Origin: Agrobacterium larrymoorei
GTDB taxonomy: Bacteria; Pseudomonadota; Alphaproteobacteria; Rhizobiales; Rhizobiaceae
Reading direction: 5' to 3'
Assembly: GCF_005145045.1 (NCBI RefSeq)
Contig: NZ_CP039691.1
Span: forward strand, 2,616,001-2,680,000
DNA: 64,000 nt
The notes beneath the pieces are model-generated. The model saw only the letters and a list, made by a program, of their open reading frames with translations. It made no database searches and was not told where the DNA came from. Every line of letters begins with the position of its first letter. Within the stretch, counting starts at the first letter, position 1. The translations under genes were made by a program, and so were the position numbers. Positions 47,115 to 55,320 of this stretch are shown here, in pieces.

Positions 47115-47870
47115 CTACTTCCACACTGAGATGCGCTGCTTTCCCTCGGTAGACACTACGGCTTCTAGGAAGTTACTGCAGCGTTCGTGATCGATCTCCC
47201 GCTTGACCGCTTTGATCACATGAACGGGTTGGGGATCGATGTAGACATTCTCAATCAAGATCAGTCCGACACCGTGGCGAGAACATTCGTCTTTAACTCG
47301 GGCTTCCTGTGCCGGATCAGATTTAGCCCACTCAGATGCGTCAATCGGGAAAACCACGTAAGCGCGTGTCGCAGCTGTAGCATGCGACAGGGCCTCGAAG
47401 ACCGCCAAAACATTGCAACTGTCAGGGCGCTTCACCTCAAACGTCACAACGTCGAACTCGTGCCCTATAGTCCACGCAAATTTCTTATGCGAGATCATCG
47501 TAAAATCTGGACGCGTCCAGCGTCCAGCGATCTTGCTGTCCTTGTTCGCGGTTTCTTCCAGGTAAAACTCGTTCTCGTGGAAATTTTCTGCGACCCACAG
47601 CCTCTTTAGGCCAATTTCAACCGCCGGATAAAAACGTTCTTCACTGATCACGAACGGCTTTTTTACAGCGTAAAAATTATAATCCCCTTTCTGTAGGAAT
47701 TTTTCGTTGCAGCCATGATCTAACGCGGCGTTCAATTCGTCGTCCGTCAACTGAAGCTGGTTCCTCAGTTTCGTCCTAGACATAGCATCGCCACTCAGTT
47801 GGATTGCACGGACGATCCGGTCGAGATTATATGTTACTTTCAGTGAAGGCTTCCCCTTCGTGGTATTCAT
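47115..47870 (-). CDS. Winged-helix plus PD-(D/E)XK nuclease-like protein of the HerA operon
   Basis: 251 residues from the ATG at 47870, chosen because GGAG lies 6 bases ahead; longer starts to 47927 would overlap herA. Residues 12-70 read like a winged helix (MSRTKLRNQLQLTDDELNAAL, DYNFYAVK). Residues 115-175 hold a nuclease core: RPDF (Asp122), then VTFEVK (Glu145, Lys147), then a helix with FEALSHATAATRAYVVFP as in Mrr/VRR-like folds. The catalytic triad looks complete. Third gene after the Cap4-like nuclease and herA, 44 bases behind herA. Confidence 0.65.
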   Translation of the reverse strand: MNTTKGKPSLKVTYNLDRIVRAIQLSGDAMSRTKLRNQLQLTDDELNAALDHGCNEKFLQKGDYNFYAVKKPFVISEERFYPAVEIGLKRLWVAENFHENEFYLEETANKDSKIAGRWTRPDFTMISHKKFAWTIGHEFDVVTFEVKRPDSCNVLAVFEALSHATAATRAYVVFPIDASEWAKSDPAQEARVKDECSRHGVGLILIENVYIDPQPVHVIKAVKREIDHERCSNFLEAVVSTEGKQRISVWK

Positions 47871-47914
47871 TGCCATCTCCGTGACTGAATGAGCTTCATA
47901 TCGGCAGACAATAA

Positions 47915-49651
47915 CTATCCTCGCCAATTGTCCGCGCGCTTTTTGAAATCAATTTTCTTCCATTCCTCTTTCCAGAGCGTGAGATATTTCACATCGCTGG
48001 AAGAAGGCTCTGGATCGCATTTCTCCACGTACACGACGCACGGCATGATGACCGCGTCTCCGATAAGAAGTGCTTCTCCTTGCTCAAGCGCAGGCATTCC
48101 CTCGGTCAGATTGCCAAGGGTATCCGGCAATAGTCGGCGGACATAGCTCTGGTCATCAGGGTTGGTGAGGCGCATTGCCAAGAAGTTGGAGCACTGCGAA
48201 AAGATAGTCTCTGATATCTCAGACGGCCGCTGGCTCGAAATCAGGAGGCTGATTCCGTACTTTCTGCCTTCTTTGGCAATGCGTTCGATTGCGGCTAGTG
48301 AAGCCTTGTAGCGGGCAAGACCACTCTTCGGAGCATACTTATGAGCTTCCTCATATACCATCAAAAATGGCTGTTCTGTTTTGCTCTCGACCCGACGAGC
48401 ATAGTAGCAAAAATCAAACATAAGGCGGGAGATTAGCGAAACGGTGATGCTGAGCAGTTCAAAGGGGATGCCGCTGAGATCGATTATGGTGACGTTGGTC
48501 TCCAACGCATCACGGTAACCAGTAAACTGCTTTATGACATCTTCTAAGGTTGCGTTTTTCGCCTTGTCACCGAAGATGAACCCTAAGCGGGAGTTGGTGA
48601 TCTTCGACCTTACGCGTCTCTCGAATTTGTCGATGCTCCCCTCGGCGTAGGGGCCTTTTTTTACACCCGTAGCCTTGATCGCAAATTCATAGCTCTCGGT
48701 GCAATAATGCGTGAGCTGGTCATCCGTGTCCGTGAATTCTTTCTGCGAACCGTCTTTCAGTTTGATGGTCAGCGAGTTCTCACTGTCGACCTTCTCACGT
48801 GTGAGATGGCGAAGAGCATTAGCCAGATGGTCTATGTTGTATGGCAGCGGGCTGTCGAAATTGACTTTCAGAACTTTTGGGTTGGCTATGCGCTTCGCAA
48901 CCGTGATGATTGAGCGAAGTAATGCCTCCTGGTTGTAGTTGTTGTTGTCCCCGGACTCCAGGAACATGTCCTCCATCTCATCCTCATTGAGGAGCCAGTA
49001 GGGCAGCACGAGGTCATCGACGGTGATCACTTTGGCCTTCGGGAAGGCAGAGGCGTATTCAGAATGAAGATCGAATATTAGGACATGGGAGTTGTTGAGG
49101 CCGTGGTATTCGCCGGTTCTGGCAGATATTGCCTTTTGCAGAACTGACGACACACTCGACGACTTGCCCGATCCTGACGCACCGACAACAGCAATATGCT
49201 TGTTGAAAAACCGGTCGCCATGGACAGGGACCACGATATCGCGCTGCCTAGTCAATGACGAAAAGCAAAAGCGGTCTTCAGCCGCATAGCAGTCTGCATA
49301 GATGGCTGCGATTTCCGCTTTCGTCGCCGGGACGACCTTCTTTGGTGGAATGGCGAGTTCGTCACCGCCGCGATTGAACTTTCCGTCTTTAAGGGTCCCG
49401 AGGGGATACGCATCGATCATATAGACGCGCTTGTAGTCACTGCTGCCGTCGCCCTTCACCTCTTTCATCTCGATTGAAAAGCTTTCGATGATGCAGATTA
49501 GAGAAACGTTGTCATTGTCCGAGACCTTGAGAAAGGACCCAACGCGAAGAGACTCTCCCGCCGCCTGGAAGTTCAAGAGATCATCGACGGCCACTCGGAC
49601 TTTGTTGGGGTAAACGGCGACAACCTCGGCATTGGCGATTTCCTCAGTCAT
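47915..49651 (-). CDS. herA: HerA-type hexameric ATPase of a defence operon
   Basis: 578 residues. An N-terminal HAS-barrel-like region is followed by Walker A GASGSGKSS (157-165), LIFDLHSEYASAFPKAKVI, and Walker B FLMVYEEAHKYAPKS near 430, then SQRPSEISETIFSQCSNFLAMRL (sensor), all typical of HerA/FtsK-like translocases. HerA ATPases form hexamers that feed DNA to partner nucleases; DUF4297-HerA and Sir2-HerA pairs are known anti-phage systems. It lies nine bases after the Cap4-like gene. Confidence 0.85.
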   Translation of the reverse strand: MTEEIANAEVVAVYPNKVRVAVDDLLNFQAAGESLRVGSFLKVSDNDNVSLICIIESFSIEMKEVKGDGSSDYKRVYMIDAYPLGTLKDGKFNRGGDELAIPPKKVVPATKAEIAAIYADCYAAEDRFCFSSLTRQRDIVVPVHGDRFFNKHIAVVGASGSGKSSSVSSVLQKAISARTGEYHGLNNSHVLIFDLHSEYASAFPKAKVITVDDLVLPYWLLNEDEMEDMFLESGDNNNYNQEALLRSIITVAKRIANPKVLKVNFDSPLPYNIDHLANALRHLTREKVDSENSLTIKLKDGSQKEFTDTDDQLTHYCTESYEFAIKATGVKKGPYAEGSIDKFERRVRSKITNSRLGFIFGDKAKNATLEDVIKQFTGYRDALETNVTIIDLSGIPFELLSITVSLISRLMFDFCYYARRVESKTEQPFLMVYEEAHKYAPKSGLARYKASLAAIERIAKEGRKYGISLLISSQRPSEISETIFSQCSNFLAMRLTNPDDQSYVRRLLPDTLGNLTEGMPALEQGEALLIGDAVIMPCVVYVEKCDPEPSSSDVKYLTLWKEEWKKIDFKKRADNWRG

Positions 49652-49660
49652 TGTATGTCC

Positions 49661-50911
49661 TCAGATAATTTTCGTGATTGTGGAGATGCTACTGACGGGG
49701 ATCGAATACATCCGACTCTTTGGACCCGGCAGCGCCATGGTTGCAGGGCGTTTAAGGAAGAAGTCGTATATGTGGCACAACTTCCGCCCCACCCCATCCA
49801 GGACCTCCAGCAACTGGTCAACGTCGTCAACAAGACGAATCTCGATCTGGTGCTCATGGGTCTGTTGGCTATGAACGTGATCGATGCGGAATAGAGACCC
49901 GCGATATGGGAAACCGTCTACGAAAACTGTTCCAGTATCGAAAAGCTCGTTCTTCACTTGCATGATGAGTTGTTCATCCGCGCCGCGCAACAGGATGAAT
50001 GGCGCGTAGCGCTCGGAACTCTGGATGCGGCGCTTCTTAGCCGAACTCCAGTTGTTGCCGATTGCCCTGAGTTGGTCGCAGACAACCGAAGCGTCGGTTG
50101 CCGCATCGCATTCAATGATGAAAGCACGGACGATTCCTGCGCCGTTCGTGGGCGAAAAGTACAGGCGCTTCATATGCTTCGCGTACTCGCTTGCATCCTT
50201 CTCCCGGAGAAGCCAGCGATTATGGATAGCTTGAGTACCTTTGAGCAGTTCCTGCAGGTCACGACGGGTGACCTTGCGGTCGTTGTGATCTTTTTTCGTG
50301 GCGAGTGTGGCGATGTAGTCGAAGGCCATTGGATAGTGAAAGCCTTCGGCCTCAAACGCGGAGACGTTTTGGTTTTTCCGTATTGTTTCGATGACGATGT
50401 TGCGATGTTCAGAAAATTCCGTCGAGATTTGTATGCTGAAGCTCTTGCAGAACGCCTCGATTAGCTCATCTGGTGCGGCCATGCCGTCGAGCAAAGACTT
50501 CTTTTCGTAGGATTTCGTACCGTCAGCGGCCTTCACTTCCTTCCGGTATTCCATCACCGATTTAAAGCGCTCGACCGAAAGCTCACCAATATCGATCTTG
50601 ACTTCCGAAAAATGCCCGTACAGCAGGTATTTCCGGCCTTCGCGTCGTGCTTCTTCGAGCCCGTGAAAATGAACAAAGAGCTTATGCAGGGGATCGCGCA
50701 GCACCGAGTCTGTTAGGTTCTGCTCAGCGTAGTATTTTACCTGGCCGTAGATGACACCTTCATCGGTGTAGCGGTCGAAGTCTTCAATGCCCTCGATGAC
50801 AACGCTCTCGTCCAGGCCCGCGTTCAGGATTTCGAGTAACGCTGCATCGAGCTGGTAGAAATAGCCCCTGATCGAAGCTGTTGCTTCGCGTTTTTTGTCG
50901 ACTTCCAGCAT
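49661..50911 (-). CDS. Cap4/DUF4297-type dsDNA endonuclease of the HerA operon
   Basis: 416 residues. REATASIRGYFYQLDAALLEIL, then VVIEGIEDFDRY and GQVKYY (Glu40, Glu43-Asp44, Gln57, Lys59), is the DUF4297/Cap4 nuclease core with the QxK variant of PD-(D/E)XK. The remaining 300 residues are an unrecognised alpha/beta region that could contact HerA or a ligand. First gene of the operon; 125 bases upstream hold its promoter. There is no CD-NTase gene nearby, so pairing is with HerA, not CBASS. Confidence 0.75.
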   Translation of the reverse strand: MLEVDKKREATASIRGYFYQLDAALLEILNAGLDESVVIEGIEDFDRYTDEGVIYGQVKYYAEQNLTDSVLRDPLHKLFVHFHGLEEARREGRKYLLYGHFSEVKIDIGELSVERFKSVMEYRKEVKAADGTKSYEKKSLLDGMAAPDELIEAFCKSFSIQISTEFSEHRNIVIETIRKNQNVSAFEAEGFHYPMAFDYIATLATKKDHNDRKVTRRDLQELLKGTQAIHNRWLLREKDASEYAKHMKRLYFSPTNGAGIVRAFIIECDAATDASVVCDQLRAIGNNWSSAKKRRIQSSERYAPFILLRGADEQLIMQVKNELFDTGTVFVDGFPYRGSLFRIDHVHSQQTHEHQIEIRLVDDVDQLLEVLDGVGRKLCHIYDFFLKRPATMALPGPKSRMYSIPVSSISTITKII

Positions 50912-51036
50912 ACCACCCCCGAATCAATCCCCGATTGACATTATAGGAGAGAGGAAGCGTTAAACGCGAGTGAGCGTATTTGCGCCGATGGAAATCTTCA
51001 GCGAGAATCCAATGAATGACTTAGCGGATTAAGCTG

Positions 51037-51456
51037 ATGAGTATCGACTATCTGGGTGCCTTACAGGCGGCAATCATTGAGCGGACTGAAAAGGCAAAGG
51101 ACCCGGACTGGCAATGGACGTCAGAAGTCCCTTTCAGGGTCAGTATTGCCTTCAGTTGCGTTGAACGTGGAGATACCAATGGGTTGTCTACTTGGCTTCA
51201 GCGAATTGATGAAAACCTCATTATCGATCCCATTGGCAAGTATGAAGCTGCGGTCATTGATGCGAGATTGCTTTTGAATAGCTGGCAGCAACTCGAAGCT
51301 ATACATGGCAACGGGGCACTGCTGGACTATGAGTATTGGCTTGAAAGCTCTCCCGCAGACGTCGTTGGCTTGGAGAGAATCGCTAACGCTAAGCGTTTTC
51401 AGGCCTCTAAAAACCGGGTGGCCGGTGACCCTTTGTGGGCGCTTCAATTTGGCTGA
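51037..51456 (+). CDS. Uncharacterised protein, 139 residues
   Basis: Mostly helical, Trp-rich (DWQWTSEVPFRVSIAF; STWLQRIDENL), ending WALQFG. No family recognised. It runs divergently from the HerA operon (125-base gap) and its end overlaps a convergent gene by 50 bases, so one of the two may be shorter than drawn. Confidence 0.5.
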   Translation: MSIDYLGALQAAIIERTEKAKDPDWQWTSEVPFRVSIAFSCVERGDTNGLSTWLQRIDENLIIDPIGKYEAAVIDARLLLNSWQQLEAIHGNGALLDYEYWLESSPADVVGLERIANAKRFQASKNRVAGDPLWALQFG

Positions 51457-51760
51457 TGACAACAGCTAGTTCGTCGATGGACGCTCTCTTGTAGGACTCT
51501 TTGCCATCCACTGTAAGCGTTAGAAAAACCCTGCTAGTGCTGAGCGAGAACTCCTTCTCGCACTTTGCTTCTGCTTCTTTCAGTGTCTCCAGCCATTTCT
51601 TTTGAACTTCTTTCGACGCCCTACTGTGAGCGACTTTTCCCAAAGCCTTGACCCGGCCGTCGTCGCCCGTGCCTACCGATTCTCCAGCGTTTCCGTCCAG
51701 GCTGACATAATACTCGCCCTCCGAGTCGTCGATTTTCTTGTATTTGATCGCGATGGTCAT
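51407..51760 (-). CDS. Uncharacterised protein, 117 residues
   Basis: Small acidic protein: beta-rich start (MTIAIKYKKIDDSEGEYYVSL) and a charged helix (KEVQKKWLETLKEAEAKCEKEF). No motif recognised. It is the last gene before the left end of the Tn7-like transposon at 51921. Confidence 0.5.
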   Translation of the reverse strand: MTIAIKYKKIDDSEGEYYVSLDGNAGESVGTGDDGRVKALGKVAHSRASKEVQKKWLETLKEAEAKCEKEFSLSTSRVFLTLTVDGKESYKRASIDELAVVISQIEAPTKGHRPPGF

Positions 51761-51920
51761 TTTTTGCCGTCAGATTCGTTTGAATTGCGGCGAGCCTAAC
51801 GAGCAAAAGTTACCTAAACATTGGACGAGATGGCAATTACCCACAACCAAAAGAGGAAAACGAGCCTTTTTGCTCAGTTGCTGTGGCGAAAGTTCAGAGG
51901 TACGTGGCGAACAGCAACAC

Positions 51921-51950
51921 TGAGGTGGTGGACACAGAGATGATACCGCC
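51921..51950 (+). repeat. Candidate left terminal repeat of the Tn7-like element
   Basis: It begins TGAGGTGGTGGACAC and continues AGAGATGATACCGCC. Compared with the reverse complement of 58304-58333 there are 21 identities in 30 with no gap, including blocks of 7 (AGGTGGT) and 6 (GAGATG). The canonical TGT tip of Tn7 ends is not seen. Confidence 0.5.
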
Positions 51951-52091
51951 GCTCAAACCGTTGTGAGCCGTAAGCTCGGACTGCGAGTATAGATTTCGTT
52001 AACCATAGTTTGAACGCACAGATTCCCTCGCTAGACTCCCGGTACCACCTCTGACTATCTTCTGTTCCAGTTTCAAACACGGAGCCCCACG

Positions 52092-52139
52092 ATGATACGC
52101 ATCGTCAATCTAGGAACGACCTTCCTCAGCTCCATCTGA
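52092..52139 (+). CDS. 15-residue leader peptide upstream of the tns operon
   Basis: ATG to TGA encodes MIRIVNLGTTFLSSI. GGAG lies 7 bases upstream (52081-52084). Six bases after the stop a small hairpin begins, and 21 bases after it begins a long hairpin that sequesters the next ribosome site. The arrangement matches leader-peptide attenuators. The peptide itself is not recognised. Confidence 0.45.
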   Translation: MIRIVNLGTTFLSSI

Positions 52140-52144
52140 AGTAA

Positions 52145-52200
52145 GGACACTGTGTCCTCTACCTCCGGATGGGCTGCCACCCATGTGCGCCCAGGAGGTA
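52145..52200 (+). promoter_or_regulatory. Nested RNA hairpins sequestering the Shine-Dalgarno of the tns operon
   Basis: A first hairpin, GGACA-CTG-TGTCC, spans 52145-52157. The second has 5' arm TACCTCC (52160-52166), bulge GGA, TGGGC (52170-52174), a 14-base loop, then GCCCAGGAGGTA (52189-52200): twelve pairs with one bulge. The 3' arm contains the whole AGGAGG used by the ORF at 52204. An alternative inner pairing ATGGG/CCCAT exists. Translation of the leader just upstream could change this folding. Confidence 0.55.
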
Positions 52201-52203
52201 TCT

Positions 52204-52374
52204 ATGCGCCCATCGAAAAATGTGCTGCACCATGTTTTGGTGCGTCGTGCCATCTTGACCGAATTGCGCTCCGGCAACGGAGAGGGCGTTCATTCTCGCT
52301 TCCAGGTTTTCCAGGATGGCGGGATTGATGCCGACAAAAACGCGATGGTCGGGATGCGTACGTCCAAATGGTAA
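52204..52374 (+). CDS. 56-residue ORF translationally coupled to tnsA
   Basis: The ATG has AGGAGG five bases upstream, the best ribosome site in this part of the island. It encodes MRPSKNVLHHVLVRRAILTE, then GNGEGVHSRFQVFQDGGIDADKN, ending RTSKW. Its TAA overlaps the tnsA start in ATGGTAA, so ribosomes ending here can start tnsA, which has no ribosome site of its own. No family recognised. It may be a coupling ORF or a small transposition factor. Confidence 0.6.
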   Translation: MRPSKNVLHHVLVRRAILTELRSGNGEGVHSRFQVFQDGGIDADKNAMVGMRTSKW

Positions 52375-53054
52375 GCGCGACCAGCTTTCCCCCCAATTCC
52401 CACGTTGAACCTGAGCATTGGGTGCCACCTCGTCTTCACGGTGGCGCACGCAACGTTCCTGTGAAACACATGCTGAAAACCAACGGCGCGTCGGTGTTCG
52501 ACAATCGCCAGGTCCAGCATGAAAGCGAGCTTGAGCAGCAGGTATCTGCTGTCATCCAGGCCCGCCACGGCATCGTGGAAGTTCGTTCCCAATTTCCGAA
52601 GGTGACGTATGTCGACCCGGAGGGACATCTGCGGGAACACACCTTCGATTACTGGGCCCGGTTCAAAAGCGGCTTCCGTTTGGCCATTGCGGTCAAATAC
52701 GAGCGCGAAAAAGCCGAACTCTACCCCGTCTTCGCTGGTGTCCAGAGAATACATCGCGCGCTGTTCGATGACATGAGAATCATGACTGAGCGGCACGCGA
52801 CCAAGGACGATTTTCGCAATGCAAAGACCATCCTCTGGTCTCGCGAATTTCATGATGAGGGCCATGTACGCACGCTGTTGAGAGAGCTGCATGGGCAGAG
52901 CGGTAGCCAGATACAGTTCTTCCAGCTGTATGTGCCGCATGTCGAACGGACGGATCGCACCATCGCGATCTGGCGGCTGATCGATCTGCAAGTCCTCAAA
53001 CCAGTTCAACGCGGCCGGGTCAATGAACTGACCTGGTTCACCATCAACCTCTAG
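52368..53054 (+). CDS. tnsA: Tn7-like transposase endonuclease subunit TnsA
   Basis: 228 residues, similar to TnsA N-domain plus a short C-domain. The core is SELEQQV (Glu54/56), VRSQFPKVTYVDPEGHLREHTFDYW (Asp94) and IAVKYE (Lys110). TnsA cuts the 5' ends of the element, allowing cut-and-paste. Tn7 TnsA has Gln two residues before the Lys; here it is Ala108, a possible departure from the nuclease core. The start overlaps the 56-codon ORF. Confidence 0.8.
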   Translation: MVSATSFPPNSHVEPEHWVPPRLHGGARNVPVKHMLKTNGASVFDNRQVQHESELEQQVSAVIQARHGIVEVRSQFPKVTYVDPEGHLREHTFDYWARFKSGFRLAIAVKYEREKAELYPVFAGVQRIHRALFDDMRIMTERHATKDDFRNAKTILWSREFHDEGHVRTLLRELHGQSGSQIQFFQLYVPHVERTDRTIAIWRLIDLQVLKPVQRGRVNELTWFTINL

Positions 53055-53127
53055 CCAACCCCAATCCTGCCCTCACTCAGACACGTCGTGCCTGAGCACG
53101 GCGAAGCTATGTCCAAAGGAAATTAAG

Positions 53128-55320
53128 ATGACCGAATACACTCCGATCACCGAAATGGGCCCGCTCGACCGTTTCACCTACCGTGGCACCAACTGGGTCC
53201 CTGTTGACTACGACAACAACGAATATCGTTTCCAACGGGAAACGGACCACCGTTTCGAGACGCGTATTTCCCATGCTGAAATCCGCCAGGCGCTGATGAA
53301 CGACAAGGCATCGGTCCACTACAATTTCCACACCAAGACGGAGACGAGGCTGCGTCATCTCGTCGGCGACAAGCGCGTCGACGACTTCAAGCCGCGTGAC
53401 GTGGCCATCGCTCGTTTCCACGAAGCGTTGATCCTTCGCTATGAGCAGCATTGCGCGGAAACCGGTCGCAAGTTCCCCCGTAGCGAGAAACTTGCGGGTC
53501 TGCTCAAGAAATGGAGCCTCGAAATCCAGATCGAGGCGCAGGAACTGACGGAACAGGATGGCACTAAGCGGAAAACGCGCTGCGATGCCAGCACGAGCTT
53601 TTTCAACACACCGTCCGTCCGCAGCTTTAACCGTCATTTTCGCGAGTACATGAGCTGCGGTCGTGATGTTCGCGCTCTCATTTACCGTCGCAATGGACCC
53701 GGGTTCCGCAATCCGAAGGTCGAGTGCGCCGAAAGCTATGCGATCTGGCTGGAGGAAGCACGCAACTATGCTAGCCGCCGCAAGCCGTCGAAGGCAAAGC
53801 TGCTCCGTGATGTCCATGCCCGCATCGCAGAGGAAAACAAAAGCCGTGTTGGAAAGGCACCGCTCATTACTCCCGGGCGCAAACGTTTCGAAGCTCTGAT
53901 TGATGCCATGGACGAGTTCGAGGTCGTTGCGGGCCGCGAAGGGCTTCCCTACGCTCGCGCCCAGTTCAAGCCCAAAATGGATTCCTATGATACCGAGCGT
54001 CCCGGCGAACACGTCGAGATGGACGATTGGAACGCCGATGCCATGACGGCCATGCAGGGGTCCGGCTTTTGGCAAATGCTTCCGAAAGCAATTCAGGAAT
54101 ACCTGATGGAGAATCCGCAGCGCATCTGGTTCTGCGGTGCTGTAGACACGTCCACCAACTATGTGCTGGCACTCAAAGGAGGACGTAATCCGTCCTCGGC
54201 CCTTGTTGTCGATACCCTCGAAATGGTGATGACCGACAAGACGGATATTGCCAAGCTGGTGGGTGCGAAGACCCCGTGGTTCGGTGTTCGTCCTGAGGTG
54301 GTCTACACAGACAATGGTGCGCCCTACATTGCAGATGCGACGCGTGATGCATTCCTCATGTGCAAGATTGCGTTGACGCGTCCGCCCGCTGGTCAAGCTT
54401 GGAAGCGCCCCTTCATCGAGAGCCTGTTCAAAACGCTTGCGCGCGACATCATGATGTTCTTCGACGGGCGCACCTTCTCCAACGTGGTGGAGAAGAACGA
54501 CTATGACGCTGAGAAAAACGCGGCTCTGGCAGTCGATGAGTTCATCAATCTGGTGATCCGCGCAATCTGCGACATCCACCACAATCGCCCGTCTGCACGC
54601 CTCAACAATCTGACCCCGCACGAAGCCTGGGTTCAGAAAACCAAAACCTACCGTGTGCGTGCCATGCCCGGACGTCATGAGAAACGCCACATCTTCGGTG
54701 TCATCAAGAAACGCATCATCGACAGCGCGGGCGTGACGGTTCACGGGATTCCTTACAACTCAGACGTTTTGCAAACCCTCCGCCGCAAGGATGGTTCGAA
54801 GGAGTACCCGGTGCGCACGCATCGCAACGATCTCTCGGCTGTGTCTGTCTATACCGGCGAAGGTTGGCTGACGGTCGAAAATTGCATTGGGATGCCGACG
54901 AACATCTCGCTGGCAGAATGGTACCTTGCCAAGCAGGACCTCAACCGCCGCAACGGGGTGAAGTCCGAAGCCAACCTGCCGATCATGTACGAGGCTATCA
55001 ACGTCATGCGTCGTGCTGGTACCAGCGCTGCAATGCGCGCGGGAATCTCCCTTCATACACTACGCCCGGAAGAGATTTCGTACGCTACCGACCAGTTGTT
55101 CGAAGGCCGCCCGTTCACGGAGGAAGACGCGGTGAACGAAGTGGAACTGCACGAAGACGAAATCGCCTACGACCCGCTCCACGACGGCTACGTAGGTCCG
55201 CAGGGCGGTGAGTTCGCCGGTCCTCCGACCCCCGAGGAGATGCTGGAAAGCACGGCGGAAGCTCGCGCCTATTCCGACAACAACAATGACGAACCTTCGC
55301 ATTTTGGAGAGATCGAATGA
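53128..55320 (+). CDS. tnsB: Tn7-like transposase TnsB (DDE, rve domain)
   Basis: 730 residues. The retroviral-integrase core is intact: EMDDWN (Asp299), VVYTDNGAPY (Asp395) and FIESLFK (Glu431), with 35 residues between the last two. The N-terminal 280 residues should hold the end-binding helix-turn-helix domains. The acidic C-terminal tail probably contacts TnsC. TnsB joins 3' ends to target DNA. Its stop overlaps the tnsC ATG (ATGA). Confidence 0.92.
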   Translation: MTEYTPITEMGPLDRFTYRGTNWVPVDYDNNEYRFQRETDHRFETRISHAEIRQALMNDKASVHYNFHTKTETRLRHLVGDKRVDDFKPRDVAIARFHEALILRYEQHCAETGRKFPRSEKLAGLLKKWSLEIQIEAQELTEQDGTKRKTRCDASTSFFNTPSVRSFNRHFREYMSCGRDVRALIYRRNGPGFRNPKVECAESYAIWLEEARNYASRRKPSKAKLLRDVHARIAEENKSRVGKAPLITPGRKRFEALIDAMDEFEVVAGREGLPYARAQFKPKMDSYDTERPGEHVEMDDWNADAMTAMQGSGFWQMLPKAIQEYLMENPQRIWFCGAVDTSTNYVLALKGGRNPSSALVVDTLEMVMTDKTDIAKLVGAKTPWFGVRPEVVYTDNGAPYIADATRDAFLMCKIALTRPPAGQAWKRPFIESLFKTLARDIMMFFDGRTFSNVVEKNDYDAEKNAALAVDEFINLVIRAICDIHHNRPSARLNNLTPHEAWVQKTKTYRVRAMPGRHEKRHIFGVIKKRIIDSAGVTVHGIPYNSDVLQTLRRKDGSKEYPVRTHRNDLSAVSVYTGEGWLTVENCIGMPTNISLAEWYLAKQDLNRRNGVKSEANLPIMYEAINVMRRAGTSAAMRAGISLHTLRPEEISYATDQLFEGRPFTEEDAVNEVELHEDEIAYDPLHDGYVGPQGGEFAGPPTPEEMLESTAEARAYSDNNNDEPSHFGEIE

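Noticed and set aside
49661..50911. CBASS effector (Cap4)
   Set aside because: The nuclease domain resembles Cap4, but there is no CD-NTase and the partner is HerA.
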